Assembly: GCA_947453205.1 (NCBI GenBank)
Contig: CANGFT010000002.1
Span: forward strand, 119,884 to 158,708
Source: Beijerinckiaceae bacterium
GTDB taxonomy: Bacteria > Pseudomonadota > Alphaproteobacteria > Rhizobiales > Beijerinckiaceae
DNA length: 38,825 bases
Direction: 5' to 3'
The notes under the pieces are model-generated. The model saw only the letters and a program-made list of their open reading frames with translations, was not told the origin of the DNA and made no database searches. Shown here in pieces: positions 24,102-31,402 of this stretch; within the stretch, counting starts at the first letter, position 1, and each line of letters opens with the position of its first letter. The position numbers were made by a program, and so were the translations under genes.

Positions 24102-26249
24102 TCAATGATCGTTGTGGCTTGCGGGGCTATGGCCTGCGCTGGCTGCGGCGCCTGGCTTGTCCAGAGCTGGCGAGTCCACCACGACCGCCGCCGCGCCCTT
24201 CACTTCCTGCCCGGTCACGACGACTTCGCCGATCATGAACGGGTGGGGTGAGCACGTATAGGCATAGGTTCCCGGCTTGTTGAAGGTGACCGTCGCAGCC
24301 TGTCCGCCGTCGAGCATGCCGGTGTCCCAGCCCCCGCCCTGCGACGAGGCGGCGTTGTGGGGAGCCTTGCCCGTATTGGCGAAGGTGACCTTCGTTCCTG
24401 CGGCGACTGTGATCCGCGCCGGAGAAAAGGAGTAATCGACGAGGTTCACGCGGGTCGCTTTCTCCAGCGGTCCGGTCAGGCCGATCAGGGTCTGCGGGGG
24501 CTTGGGCGCGGGCATGGCCTGCAGCCGATCGCCCGGCGCGCCCTTCAGCGAGAACACCCAGATCATGTCGCCATTCGCCGAAGAGGTCTGGATCGAGACG
24601 CCGCCGGACGCTATGGCGATGAACTGCTCGCCATTGATTTCATAGGTGATGGCAGGTGCGTCGGCGCCGGCGCCGGTCTGGAACTGCCAGAGCAGCTCGC
24701 CCGTCTTGTCGTCATAGGCCTGGAAATGGCCGTCCGGCTCGCCATGGAAGACGAGGCCGCCTGCGGTCGCGAGCGCCCCGGAACCCTGGCCGATGGAATA
24801 GGACATCTTCTTCTGCCAGACGATCTTGTTGGTGCGCGAGTCGACGGCGGTGAAGGTTCCCGCGTTGCGGGCGCCGATCGGCGGGCCCACGGTCTTGCCC
24901 GTGCCGCGCAGGATGCGGCTTTGCGGACGATCCGCCGCCGCAACATAGAAATATCCGGTGCGATGGCTATAGGCCATGGGTGACCAGTTCGGGCCGCCAT
25001 TGCCGCCTGGCGACATCAGCAGGGGCTCATCATAGATCACGCCAAAGATGCATTTTGTCGTCCAGCCCTCAAGCGGCTGGGGACATTGCGGCATCACCGC
25101 ATCGCCGCGCGGGATCGGCTGGGTGGGGGAGCTTGCGACGCGCGGATCCTGCTCCACTGGCTTTTCGTCGATGCCGATCAGGGGCTTTCCCGTTTCTCGA
25201 TCCAGCATGTAGAGCCAGCCCGTCTTGCAGGCTTCGACGACGCCCTTTCGTTTTTTGCCCTGATAGACCTGGTCGAACAGAATGACCGGGCTCGGGCAAT
25301 CGAAATCCCAGAGGTCGTGATGCACCATCTGGAAATGCCAGGCGTAGGTTCCATCGAGCTTCAGGGCGACGATGGAGGAGCTGAACAGATTGTCGCCGGG
25401 TCGATCGATGCCCATGCCGCCAGCTTCCGGTCCAGGATTGCCAGTCGAGAAATAGATCATGCCCAGTTCGGGGTCGATCGCCGGGGTGTTCCAGACATTG
25501 GCGCCGCCAGTGGTCCAGGCCTTGGCGCGCTGCGGATTGGGGTCATTGGGCGAGGGCCAGGTCTCGCTGCCGAACTCGCCGGGGGCCGGCACGGTCCACC
25601 AGGTCCAGTTGATCTTGCCGCTCTTCGCCTCCAGTGCGACGACCTTGCCCCGCGCCTCCCGGTCTCCGCCCGAGACGCCGGTATAGAGCACGCCGTTGTG
25701 GTACAGGGGCGCGCTGGTGATCGTATAACCTTCGCGCCATTTGCCGATCTCGGTTTTCCAGAGCCGTTTGCCGGTTTTAGCGTCGAGAGCGACCAGATTT
25801 CCGTCGAGCTGGCCCATGAAGATGTTGCCCTCGCCGATGGCGAGGCCGCGATTGTCCCAGCCGCAGCAGACGGTGTTGATGTTCTGCTCGATCTGCGAGC
25901 GATATTCCCAGATCAGCGCGCCCGTCCTGGCGTCGAACGCGAAGGCGTCATTATTGCCGGAGGCGATGTACATCACGCCGTCCCTAACGATCGGCGTGCC
26001 TTCCAGCGAATATTTGCCGCCGAGGCCAGATCCCAGATGGACCGCCCATGCGGCCTTGAGATTCTTCACATTTTTTGTATTGACCTGCTTCAGCGTCGAA
26101 TAGCGGGACGCATAGAGGTCGCCGCCGATGGTCGGCCATTCCTTTGAGGCGGGTTTCGTGAGGTCGGGGCTCTTTTGCGCCGCCGCAGAGCCTGCTGCAA
26201 GTGCGAAAAATCCAGCGGCCAGAAGCCGAATGAACGACCCGATCCTCAT
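24102..26249 (-). CDS. PQQ-dependent dehydrogenase fused to a C-terminal cupredoxin domain
   Basis: This 715-residue exported protein has a signal peptide ending SAAAQ (25). The quinoprotein part (about 30-580) has vicinal C128-C129, metal ligands D196 (usually Glu), N271, D315 and the lanthanide-type D317 (LWDFD), W253 over PQQ and K342 in place of the usual Arg, as in quinohaemoprotein alcohol dehydrogenases. Residues about 590-680 form a type I copper domain with ligands H631, C666, H669 and M672 in the amicyanin-like 'CSPHPFMIG'. A His-rich tail ends the protein. ATG 26249 is chosen over 26276 for its GGGAG and signal peptide. Quinohaemoprotein relatives carry a cytochrome domain here, so copper may replace haem as the built-in electron acceptor. 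Confidence 0.92.
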   Translation of the reverse strand: MRIGSFIRLLAAGFFALAAGSAAAQKSPDLTKPASKEWPTIGGDLYASRYSTLKQVNTKNVKNLKAAWAVHLGSGLGGKYSLEGTPIVRDGVMYIASGNNDAFAFDARTGALIWEYRSQIEQNINTVCCGWDNRGLAIGEGNIFMGQLDGNLVALDAKTGKRLWKTEIGKWREGYTITSAPLYHNGVLYTGVSGGDREARGKVVALEAKSGKINWTWWTVPAPGEFGSETWPSPNDPNPQRAKAWTTGGANVWNTPAIDPELGMIYFSTGNPGPEAGGMGIDRPGDNLFSSSIVALKLDGTYAWHFQMVHHDLWDFDCPSPVILFDQVYQGKKRKGVVEACKTGWLYMLDRETGKPLIGIDEKPVEQDPRVASSPTQPIPRGDAVMPQCPQPLEGWTTKCIFGVIYDEPLLMSPGGNGGPNWSPMAYSHRTGYFYVAAADRPQSRILRGTGKTVGPPIGARNAGTFTAVDSRTNKIVWQKKMSYSIGQGSGALATAGGLVFHGEPDGHFQAYDDKTGELLWQFQTGAGADAPAITYEINGEQFIAIASGGVSIQTSSANGDMIWVFSLKGAPGDRLQAMPAPKPPQTLIGLTGPLEKATRVNLVDYSFSPARITVAAGTKVTFANTGKAPHNAASSQGGGWDTGMLDGGQAATVTFNKPGTYAYTCSPHPFMIGEVVVTGQEVKGAAAVVVDSPALDKPGAAASAGHSPASHNDH

Positions 26250-26537
26250 GCGTTTCTCCCGTTTACTGCGATCCATCGAGGGGCCGCGATGCTTCCAGCT
26301 GTCGCTGGGCTTGTGGGTTTAATCTGCGCCCCCCCAAAGGAAATGACAACTGTCTTGTTCGAGGCGCGACACGCCGGCCTCGACGCTGACGATGGTTGCC
26401 GTCGACAAGCGATTTCCCCGCGCGGCGGGGGCTGCGGCTTTCATCAGCATGGCTGCGAATCTTCTTGCCGCTTGGCTTTTTGGGGATAAATTAAGACGTC
26501 GGCTCGCGCATAAGAGGCCGCTTCGGAGGAGACATCC
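26250..26537. promoter_or_regulatory. Divergent intergenic region between two PQQ dehydrogenase genes
   Basis: No gene is seen in this stretch, which must hold promoters for the cupredoxin-fused enzyme (minus) and the dehydrogenase at 26538 (plus). A possible sigma-70 promoter for the plus gene is TTGCCG (26465-26470), 16 nt, TAAATT (26487-26492), about 45 bp before the start. The -10 match is modest, so this is tentative. GGAGGAGA at 26526-26533 is the ribosome binding site. Confidence 0.35.
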
Positions 26538-28271
26538 ATGTCACGGCAGCCTCATTCACGTTCCCTGACGCCTTCGCGCGCCGCCCTGCTCTGGACCGGC
26601 GTCATCGCCGCCACGGCGTTCGCCATTCCCGCCCTTGGCGCTGAAGTGACGCCGCAGCGGCTCGCCAACCCCGAGCCCGGCAATTGGCTGATGAACCATC
26701 GCACATACGATGGTCAGCGTTTCTCGCCGCTGGATAAGATCAACAAGCAGAACGTGAAGGGGATGAAGCTCGCCTATGCCGTCGCCATAGGCGGCACGTC
26801 GCCGAATGAAAACCTGCAGGCGACCCCGCTGGTGGAAGACGGATATATGTATCTCGTCGATCAATGGGGCGTCGTCTATAAGATCGACGTGCGCTCCGGC
26901 GAGACCGGCCGCATCCTCTGGCGAATGGACCCCGGACAGGAGAAGCTCCCCTTGTCCAACCGCGGCGCCGCCCTTACCGGCAATCTCGTCGTCTCCGTCG
27001 CCAACAGTCCCGCGCGTGTCATCGCCACCAACAAGGACACGGGCAAGGTGGTCTGGGAGACCAACCTCCACGATCAGCCGGATGTGCAGATCACCGCGGC
27101 GCCTCTCGCCATCAAGGACAAGATCATCGTGGGCGCCGCCGGCGGCGATCGCGGCGTGCGCGACTGGATCGCGAGCCTCGATGCAGCGACCGGCAAGGAA
27201 GTCTGGCGGCGCTACATCATTCCTGCTCCCGGCGAGCCGGGCAGCGAGACCTGGAAAGACAAGAACAACGCCTGGAAGACAGGCGGCGGCGCCATGTGGG
27301 TCACCGGCACCTATGATGTCGCAACCAACCAGACCATCTGGGGCTCGGGCAATCCCGTGCCCATGTTCGACGCCACCTATCGCCCCGGCGACAATCTCTT
27401 CACGAACAGCGCCATTTCCTACAATCCCGACGATGGCAAGATGAACTGGTACTTTCAGTTCACGCCGGGCGACATGTGGGACTATGATGAGGTCGGCAGC
27501 CACATCATGTTCGACGCGACGATCAACGGGCAGCAGCGCACGCTCGTGACCCATTCCGGGCGCAACGGCTTCCTCTACACCTACGAGCGCGCTAACGGGC
27601 AGTCCCTGCTCGCCAAGCCCTATCTCGACAACGTCAACTGGACCAAGGGCATCGACCAGAAGACCGGCAAACCCCTCGACTATGATCCCAACAAGGACAT
27701 CCAGACCTATGCGGGCGTCGCGAACCAGACGCCTGACAAGCCGACCCGCAAAATGTGCCCCTCGCCCTCGGGCGGCAATAATTTCTGGCCGACGAGCTAC
27801 AGCCGGCGCACCAAGATGGTTTACATTCCCGCGCTGACAGTCTGCGCCGACATCACCTTGCGGCCGGAGCTCAGCAACAAGGCGGGCGACTGGAAGGGCG
27901 GCGCTTACAAGGTCGCGGAGCGCTGGGAGACCGAGCTTTCCGTGGCTGATCCGCTCACCGGCGAAATCAAGAAGAAGGTGAAAATTCCCTATGCCGATTA
28001 TGCGGGGGCGCTGTCGACCGGCGGCGGGCTCGTCTTCACCGGCTTCAATGATGGCTCCTTCATCGCCTTCGACGACGAGACGCTGGAGCAGGTCTGGAAG
28101 ATCAATGTGGGGACTGGCTTCAACGCGCCGCCCATGACTTTCGAGGCGGGCGGGAAGCAATATGTCGCGATCCTCTCGGGCCTCAGCCCCATCGCCCGCG
28201 GCAAGAACGTCAACTCGCCGGAACTGAAGGAGCAGCGCAACCAGACGATGCTCTGGGTGTTTGGGCTCTGA
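26538..28271 (+). CDS. PQQ-dependent alcohol dehydrogenase without vicinal disulfide (paralogue A)
   Basis: This 577-residue exported quinoprotein has a signal peptide ending near A35 (PALGAE). Metal ligands are D204 (in GGDRGVRD, usually Glu), N272 and D315 with the lanthanide-type D317 (MWDYDE). W254 and R342 are present. The Cys-Cys pair is replaced by 'KLPLSNRG', so the ring disulfide near PQQ is lost. It is closely similar along its whole length to the gene at 31403, for example both share 'MNHRTYDGQRFSPL'. A strong GGAGGAGA precedes the ATG. A cytochrome c gene follows after 71 bp, across a strong hairpin, and is its likely electron acceptor. Substrate is unknown. Confidence 0.92.
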   Translation: MSRQPHSRSLTPSRAALLWTGVIAATAFAIPALGAEVTPQRLANPEPGNWLMNHRTYDGQRFSPLDKINKQNVKGMKLAYAVAIGGTSPNENLQATPLVEDGYMYLVDQWGVVYKIDVRSGETGRILWRMDPGQEKLPLSNRGAALTGNLVVSVANSPARVIATNKDTGKVVWETNLHDQPDVQITAAPLAIKDKIIVGAAGGDRGVRDWIASLDAATGKEVWRRYIIPAPGEPGSETWKDKNNAWKTGGGAMWVTGTYDVATNQTIWGSGNPVPMFDATYRPGDNLFTNSAISYNPDDGKMNWYFQFTPGDMWDYDEVGSHIMFDATINGQQRTLVTHSGRNGFLYTYERANGQSLLAKPYLDNVNWTKGIDQKTGKPLDYDPNKDIQTYAGVANQTPDKPTRKMCPSPSGGNNFWPTSYSRRTKMVYIPALTVCADITLRPELSNKAGDWKGGAYKVAERWETELSVADPLTGEIKKKVKIPYADYAGALSTGGGLVFTGFNDGSFIAFDDETLEQVWKINVGTGFNAPPMTFEAGGKQYVAILSGLSPIARGKNVNSPELKEQRNQTMLWVFGL

Positions 28272-28284
28272 GCGGAAAAACCAT

Positions 28285-28311
28285 GGCGCGGGGCCGTTGA
28301 GGCCCCGCGCC
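28285..28311 (+). terminator. Perfect 11-bp GC hairpin between PQQ dehydrogenase and cytochrome c
   Basis: The arms GGCGCGGGGCC (28285-28295) and GGCCCCGCGCC (28301-28311) flank a 5-nt loop. There is no T-run after it, though an A5 run precedes it (so on the minus strand it would be followed by T5). It could stop most transcripts, or act as a 3' stabiliser so that the dehydrogenase is made in excess of its cytochrome. Confidence 0.55.
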
Positions 28312-28342
28312 TATACGGTTCCAGAATGATCCGGTTGCAGAC

Positions 28343-28777
28343 ATGACATTCAAACGTGGTTGTTACGCCGCATGGCTCCTTGCGTTTGGCCTTGCATGGC
28401 CCGGCGCGCCGACGATGGTCGCCGCGCAGGACGTGTCTTTCGGCCAACGCCTGTTTCAGGACAAGGCGGATTGCAAATTCTGCCACGGCGCAGAAGGCGA
28501 TGGCAGGGGCGATCCCCGCTCGCCGGGCGCAGGCGCCAATCTCCACAAGACGATTCTCGACAAGGCGCAACTGATCGAGGTCATCGCATGCGGGCGCCCC
28601 GGCACCGAAATGCCGCATTTCGACAAATTCGCCTATGACGACGACACCCCCTGCTACGGCATGAAATCCGCCGACATCGGCGCTGACCGGCCGCCGCCTC
28701 CTCACTCCACGCCCCTGACGCGCCGCGAGATCGAAGCGATCGCGGATTATATCGTCGTCACCTTCGTGGGGAAGTGA
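28343..28777 (+). CDS. c-type cytochrome, CGRPGT subfamily
   Basis: This is a 144-residue exported monohaem cytochrome. The signal peptide ends near MVAAQ29, the haem site is C44-K-F-C47-H48, and the probable axial Met is M90 in 'CGRPGTEMPHF' (83-93). Additional Cys at 83 and 104 match those in the paralogue at 10008-10490. It lies directly after a PQQ dehydrogenase on the same strand and should accept its electrons. It ends 15 bp before the stop of the convergent gene at 28793. Confidence 0.9.
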   Translation: MTFKRGCYAAWLLAFGLAWPGAPTMVAAQDVSFGQRLFQDKADCKFCHGAEGDGRGDPRSPGAGANLHKTILDKAQLIEVIACGRPGTEMPHFDKFAYDDDTPCYGMKSADIGADRPPPPHSTPLTRREIEAIADYIVVTFVGK

Positions 28778-28792
28778 GGACGCCCCTTCGGC

Positions 28793-29485
28793 TCAGGGCA
28801 GGATGAGGTCGAGGCGGACCAGGCTCTCGAACTGGTTCCTGGTCTGCTTGCCGCTGCGCGGGTCAAAGCGCGCCTGTCCAGCCTTGCGCAAATGGCGCAC
28901 CCACATGGTCGCACGGGCGCCGCCGTCGAACGTTCTGGCGCAGCGCTGCTTGATGTAAAGCCCATCGACGGAGGTTTCTCCCTCCTCCATGGGAAGGTCT
29001 TCGCAAGTCCAGTTTTCGTCACCAAGGCGTGCGGTGATGAAATTTTTGAGGACGTAAGCTTCGTCCCGGTGTGAATCGTAACGGGGATCGCTGACGATGC
29101 GCAGTCCCCGAACGATCGCGTCCTCGCCGATCAGGGCCGAGGCGACGATCGGAAATCCATAGGTTTTCGTGCCGCCAAAACGCTCGATGTCGGCCGGAGA
29201 GTTATGGGCGCGCGCGATATATTCAATTTCGTCGTCATAGCGGAAATAGACCTCGCGCAGCCCGCTTTCCTCAGCCCGGCAACGCTTGAAATCGGCCCAT
29301 CCGTTCAGGGCGATCGAAGGCGGACCTCCCATGGACCCACAGGCGAAATCCACGAAGTCGTCGGGTTGCTCGGCGATTGGCGCGCCCAGCTTGATCGACC
29401 AGATCTCGCCTCGCTGCGGCGCCTGCGCATGGGTCATCTGCGTCATGACGCCAAGCGCGATGGTCACGGCGACGATCAGCCTCAT
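28793..29485 (-). CDS. Exported four-Cys domain protein (stand-alone version of the N-domain at 6589-8043)
   Basis: This is a 230-residue protein with a signal peptide ending MTHAQ (21). The mature part has cysteines at 49, 69, 161 and 182, in the same spacing as C55, C75, C164 and C185 of the fused protein at 6589-8043. The shared motifs are 'GLREVYFRYDD' and 'C-x-DLP', and both end with '(Y/F)DPxSG…FES'. The cysteines could make two disulfides. The gene has AGGAGGACG before ATG 29485. It is divergent, with a 106-bp gap, from a pentapeptide gene that corresponds to the other half of the fused protein. No known function; a periplasmic partner of the PQQ dehydrogenase/cytochrome pair is inferred. 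Confidence 0.85.
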   Translation of the reverse strand: MRLIVAVTIALGVMTQMTHAQAPQRGEIWSIKLGAPIAEQPDDFVDFACGSMGGPPSIALNGWADFKRCRAEESGLREVYFRYDDEIEYIARAHNSPADIERFGGTKTYGFPIVASALIGEDAIVRGLRIVSDPRYDSHRDEAYVLKNFITARLGDENWTCEDLPMEEGETSVDGLYIKQRCARTFDGGARATMWVRHLRKAGQARFDPRSGKQTRNQFESLVRLDLILP

Positions 29486-29591
29486 GTTGGGCGTCCTCCT
29501 TTATGCGACCAAGCTAACGGATCGCGCGGCCGGCCTCAACCACGGTCTAAAAGCGCCTTGCGCCGCGCCCGCTTTTGGATAGGCTGGCGCC

Positions 29592-30386
29592 ATGAAACGA
29601 AACGCAAGGCGCGGGGCGGCCCGCCATATCCGTGTTTCCCTGGCGATGGCCCTGGTCGGCCTCGTCGTCAGCGCGCCACAGTCCCGCGCTGAAGGCGCAG
29701 GCGATTTTCTGTCAGGGAAGACGCGGCAATGCGCGTCCTGCGATCTGAGCGAGAAGCGTTTCAAGGGGCGCGATCTCTCTGGCGCTGATCTCGCCAAAGC
29801 CAACCTGACCGCCGCCGTCTTTCATCGGGCGAAGCTCGGACGGACGAATTTCACCGGCGCCCAGCTCGTCGGCGCCAATCTGAATAAAACGGACCTCAAG
29901 AACGCGCGGCTCGTCGATGCGAAGGCGCGTGGCGCCATGTTTTACGAGGCCGATCTCGGCCTTGCCGACCTCTCGGGCGCCGATCTCAGCGAGGCCCGTC
30001 TGGGCAAGGCTCGCCTCGTGCGCGCCAAATTGGAAGGCGCCCGCCTTGCAGACGCTATGATGCACGAAGCGCGCCTTGATGACGTCAGCGCGCGCGGCGC
30101 CGATTTTAAAAACGTCAATCTGAGCGAGGCCTCTTTGCGGCGCGGCGACTTCCGCGACGCGGATTTCACCGACTGCGGCCTGGTGTCCGCGCAGATGCGC
30201 GAGGGTCGCTTCATGGGGGCGCGCTTCGTCGATGCGGATCTCTTCGACGCCGATCTCGGCGGGGCCGATCTGACAGGCGCTGATTTTTCTGGGGCGCGTC
30301 TGACGCGCGTCAACCTGGAAGGCGCGAAACTCGATGGCGCGACCTTCAAGGGAGCGCTCATGCCCGATGGAAGCTGGCATCCCTGA
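29592..30386 (+). CDS. Exported pentapeptide-repeat protein (stand-alone version of the C-domain at 6589-8043)
   Basis: This 264-residue protein has an N-terminal export signal (ending near SRAEG, 35), a C47-A-S-C50-DL motif, then pentapeptide repeats of A(D/N)LxxA type from about residue 55 to 255, ending 'GALMPDGSWHP'. The fused protein at 6589-8043 has the same CxxC entry and ends 'QALMPDNTRSP'. The repeats should form a right-handed quadrilateral beta helix, usually a protein-interaction surface. The gene is divergent from the four-Cys protein gene and 143 bp upstream of the ABC ATPase. It is probably periplasmic. Low-complexity repeats raise the background of false matches, but the shared CxxC and C-terminal motifs are specific. 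Confidence 0.87.
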   Translation: MKRNARRGAARHIRVSLAMALVGLVVSAPQSRAEGAGDFLSGKTRQCASCDLSEKRFKGRDLSGADLAKANLTAAVFHRAKLGRTNFTGAQLVGANLNKTDLKNARLVDAKARGAMFYEADLGLADLSGADLSEARLGKARLVRAKLEGARLADAMMHEARLDDVSARGADFKNVNLSEASLRRGDFRDADFTDCGLVSAQMREGRFMGARFVDADLFDADLGGADLTGADFSGARLTRVNLEGAKLDGATFKGALMPDGSWHP

Positions 30387-30529
30387 ACAGCTCGCCAGAA
30401 GCTGCGCCCTCGCGCTGGTTGCGCAGGGTTTGGCCGCATGGCATTCTTTTTCAAGACAACAGCATGCTCCGCTCATGCGCTGATGTTCAGCCGAAGACGC
30501 AAAACAGACCCAGCAAGGAAGGAACCCAC

Positions 30530-31288
30530 GTGCCCGACGACGTCTCTCCGCTTGCTCTTCTCGTCGAGGGACTGAGCAAGAGCTATGGCTCCCGGCGCGC
30601 GCTCGACAATGTTTCCCTGTCGGTCGGCCGCGGCGAATTCGTGGCGTTGCTGGGCCCGAACGGCGCAGGCAAATCGACCCTGTTCCAACTTCTGTCCGGC
30701 CTCTTCGGGGCTGAGTCCGGCCGCATCATGGTCGCGGGCCATGACCTGAAGACGCATCCTACCCAGGCGCTGGCGCGCTTCGGCATCGTCTTTCAGCAGG
30801 CGACGCTTGACCTCGAACTTTCGGTCGAAGCGAACATGCGCTTTCACGCGGGATTGCATGGCATGCCCTCTGCGCTGGCGCGAAGCCGTGCTGCCGAGAT
30901 GTTGGAGCAGTTCGGACTCTCCGCGCGGGCGAAGGAGCCGGCGCGGGCCTTGTCCGGCGGCGCAAGGCGGCGGCTGGAGTTGGCGCGCGCGCTCATGCAT
31001 GAGCCCACCATCCTGCTCATGGACGAGGCGACCGTAGGGCTCGACCCCGCAAGCCGTCTCGATCTGCTGCGCATCGTCAACGAGATGCGCGCCAAGCGCG
31101 GCGTCGCCGTGCTTTGGGCGACGCATCTGTGCGAGGAGGTCGATGGTTCCGACCGCGTCATCGTCCTGCATCAAGGCCATGTGCTGAAAGATTGCTCGCC
31201 CGGCGATTTGCTGAGGGAGACAGGCAAGCCGACGCTCGTGGAAGCCTTCGTCCATCTGACCGCAGCACCCGCAAACAGTCCTTCCTGA
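30530..31288 (+). CDS. ABC transporter ATP-binding protein, PedB/LutE-like (ABC-2 exporter type)
   Basis: This 252-residue ATPase has Walker A GPNGAGKST (42-50), signature LSGGARRR, Walker B 'ILLMDEATVGLDP' and a switch His in 'LWATHLCEEV'. Its 'LSKSYGSRRALDNVSL' start is typical. The GTG at 30530 is chosen for AAGGAAGGA upstream; a longer frame to 30419 lacks a good start. It belongs to the drug-export-like ABC-2 ATPases found with PQQ dehydrogenases, and its natural permease is at 13535, 16 kb away, so the transporter genes are split across the locus. It precedes a PQQ dehydrogenase by 114 bp. Confidence 0.87.
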   Translation: MPDDVSPLALLVEGLSKSYGSRRALDNVSLSVGRGEFVALLGPNGAGKSTLFQLLSGLFGAESGRIMVAGHDLKTHPTQALARFGIVFQQATLDLELSVEANMRFHAGLHGMPSALARSRAAEMLEQFGLSARAKEPARALSGGARRRLELARALMHEPTILLMDEATVGLDPASRLDLLRIVNEMRAKRGVAVLWATHLCEEVDGSDRVIVLHQGHVLKDCSPGDLLRETGKPTLVEAFVHLTAAPANSPS

Positions 31289-31402
31289 ACGCCGGATGGC
31301 GACTTTCACGATCAAGGCGCTTGCAGGCGACACGCCTTTATAGCAACCTGCGCCTGTAGCGGCTGCGGATCTAAAAAGAGACGGTCGCCAGGGAGGATCG
31401 CC

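Noticed and set aside
26556-28160. 534-codon frame opposite the PQQ dehydrogenase at 26538 (and a similar 463-codon one opposite 31403)
   Set aside because: Both are antisense shadows of conserved propeller genes; similarity between the two shadows only reflects the similarity of the real genes.
29750-30360. Short-period repeats that look like a tandem array
   Set aside because: They are the coding repeats of a pentapeptide protein, with variable sequence and no constant repeat/spacer structure, so not a CRISPR or satellite array.
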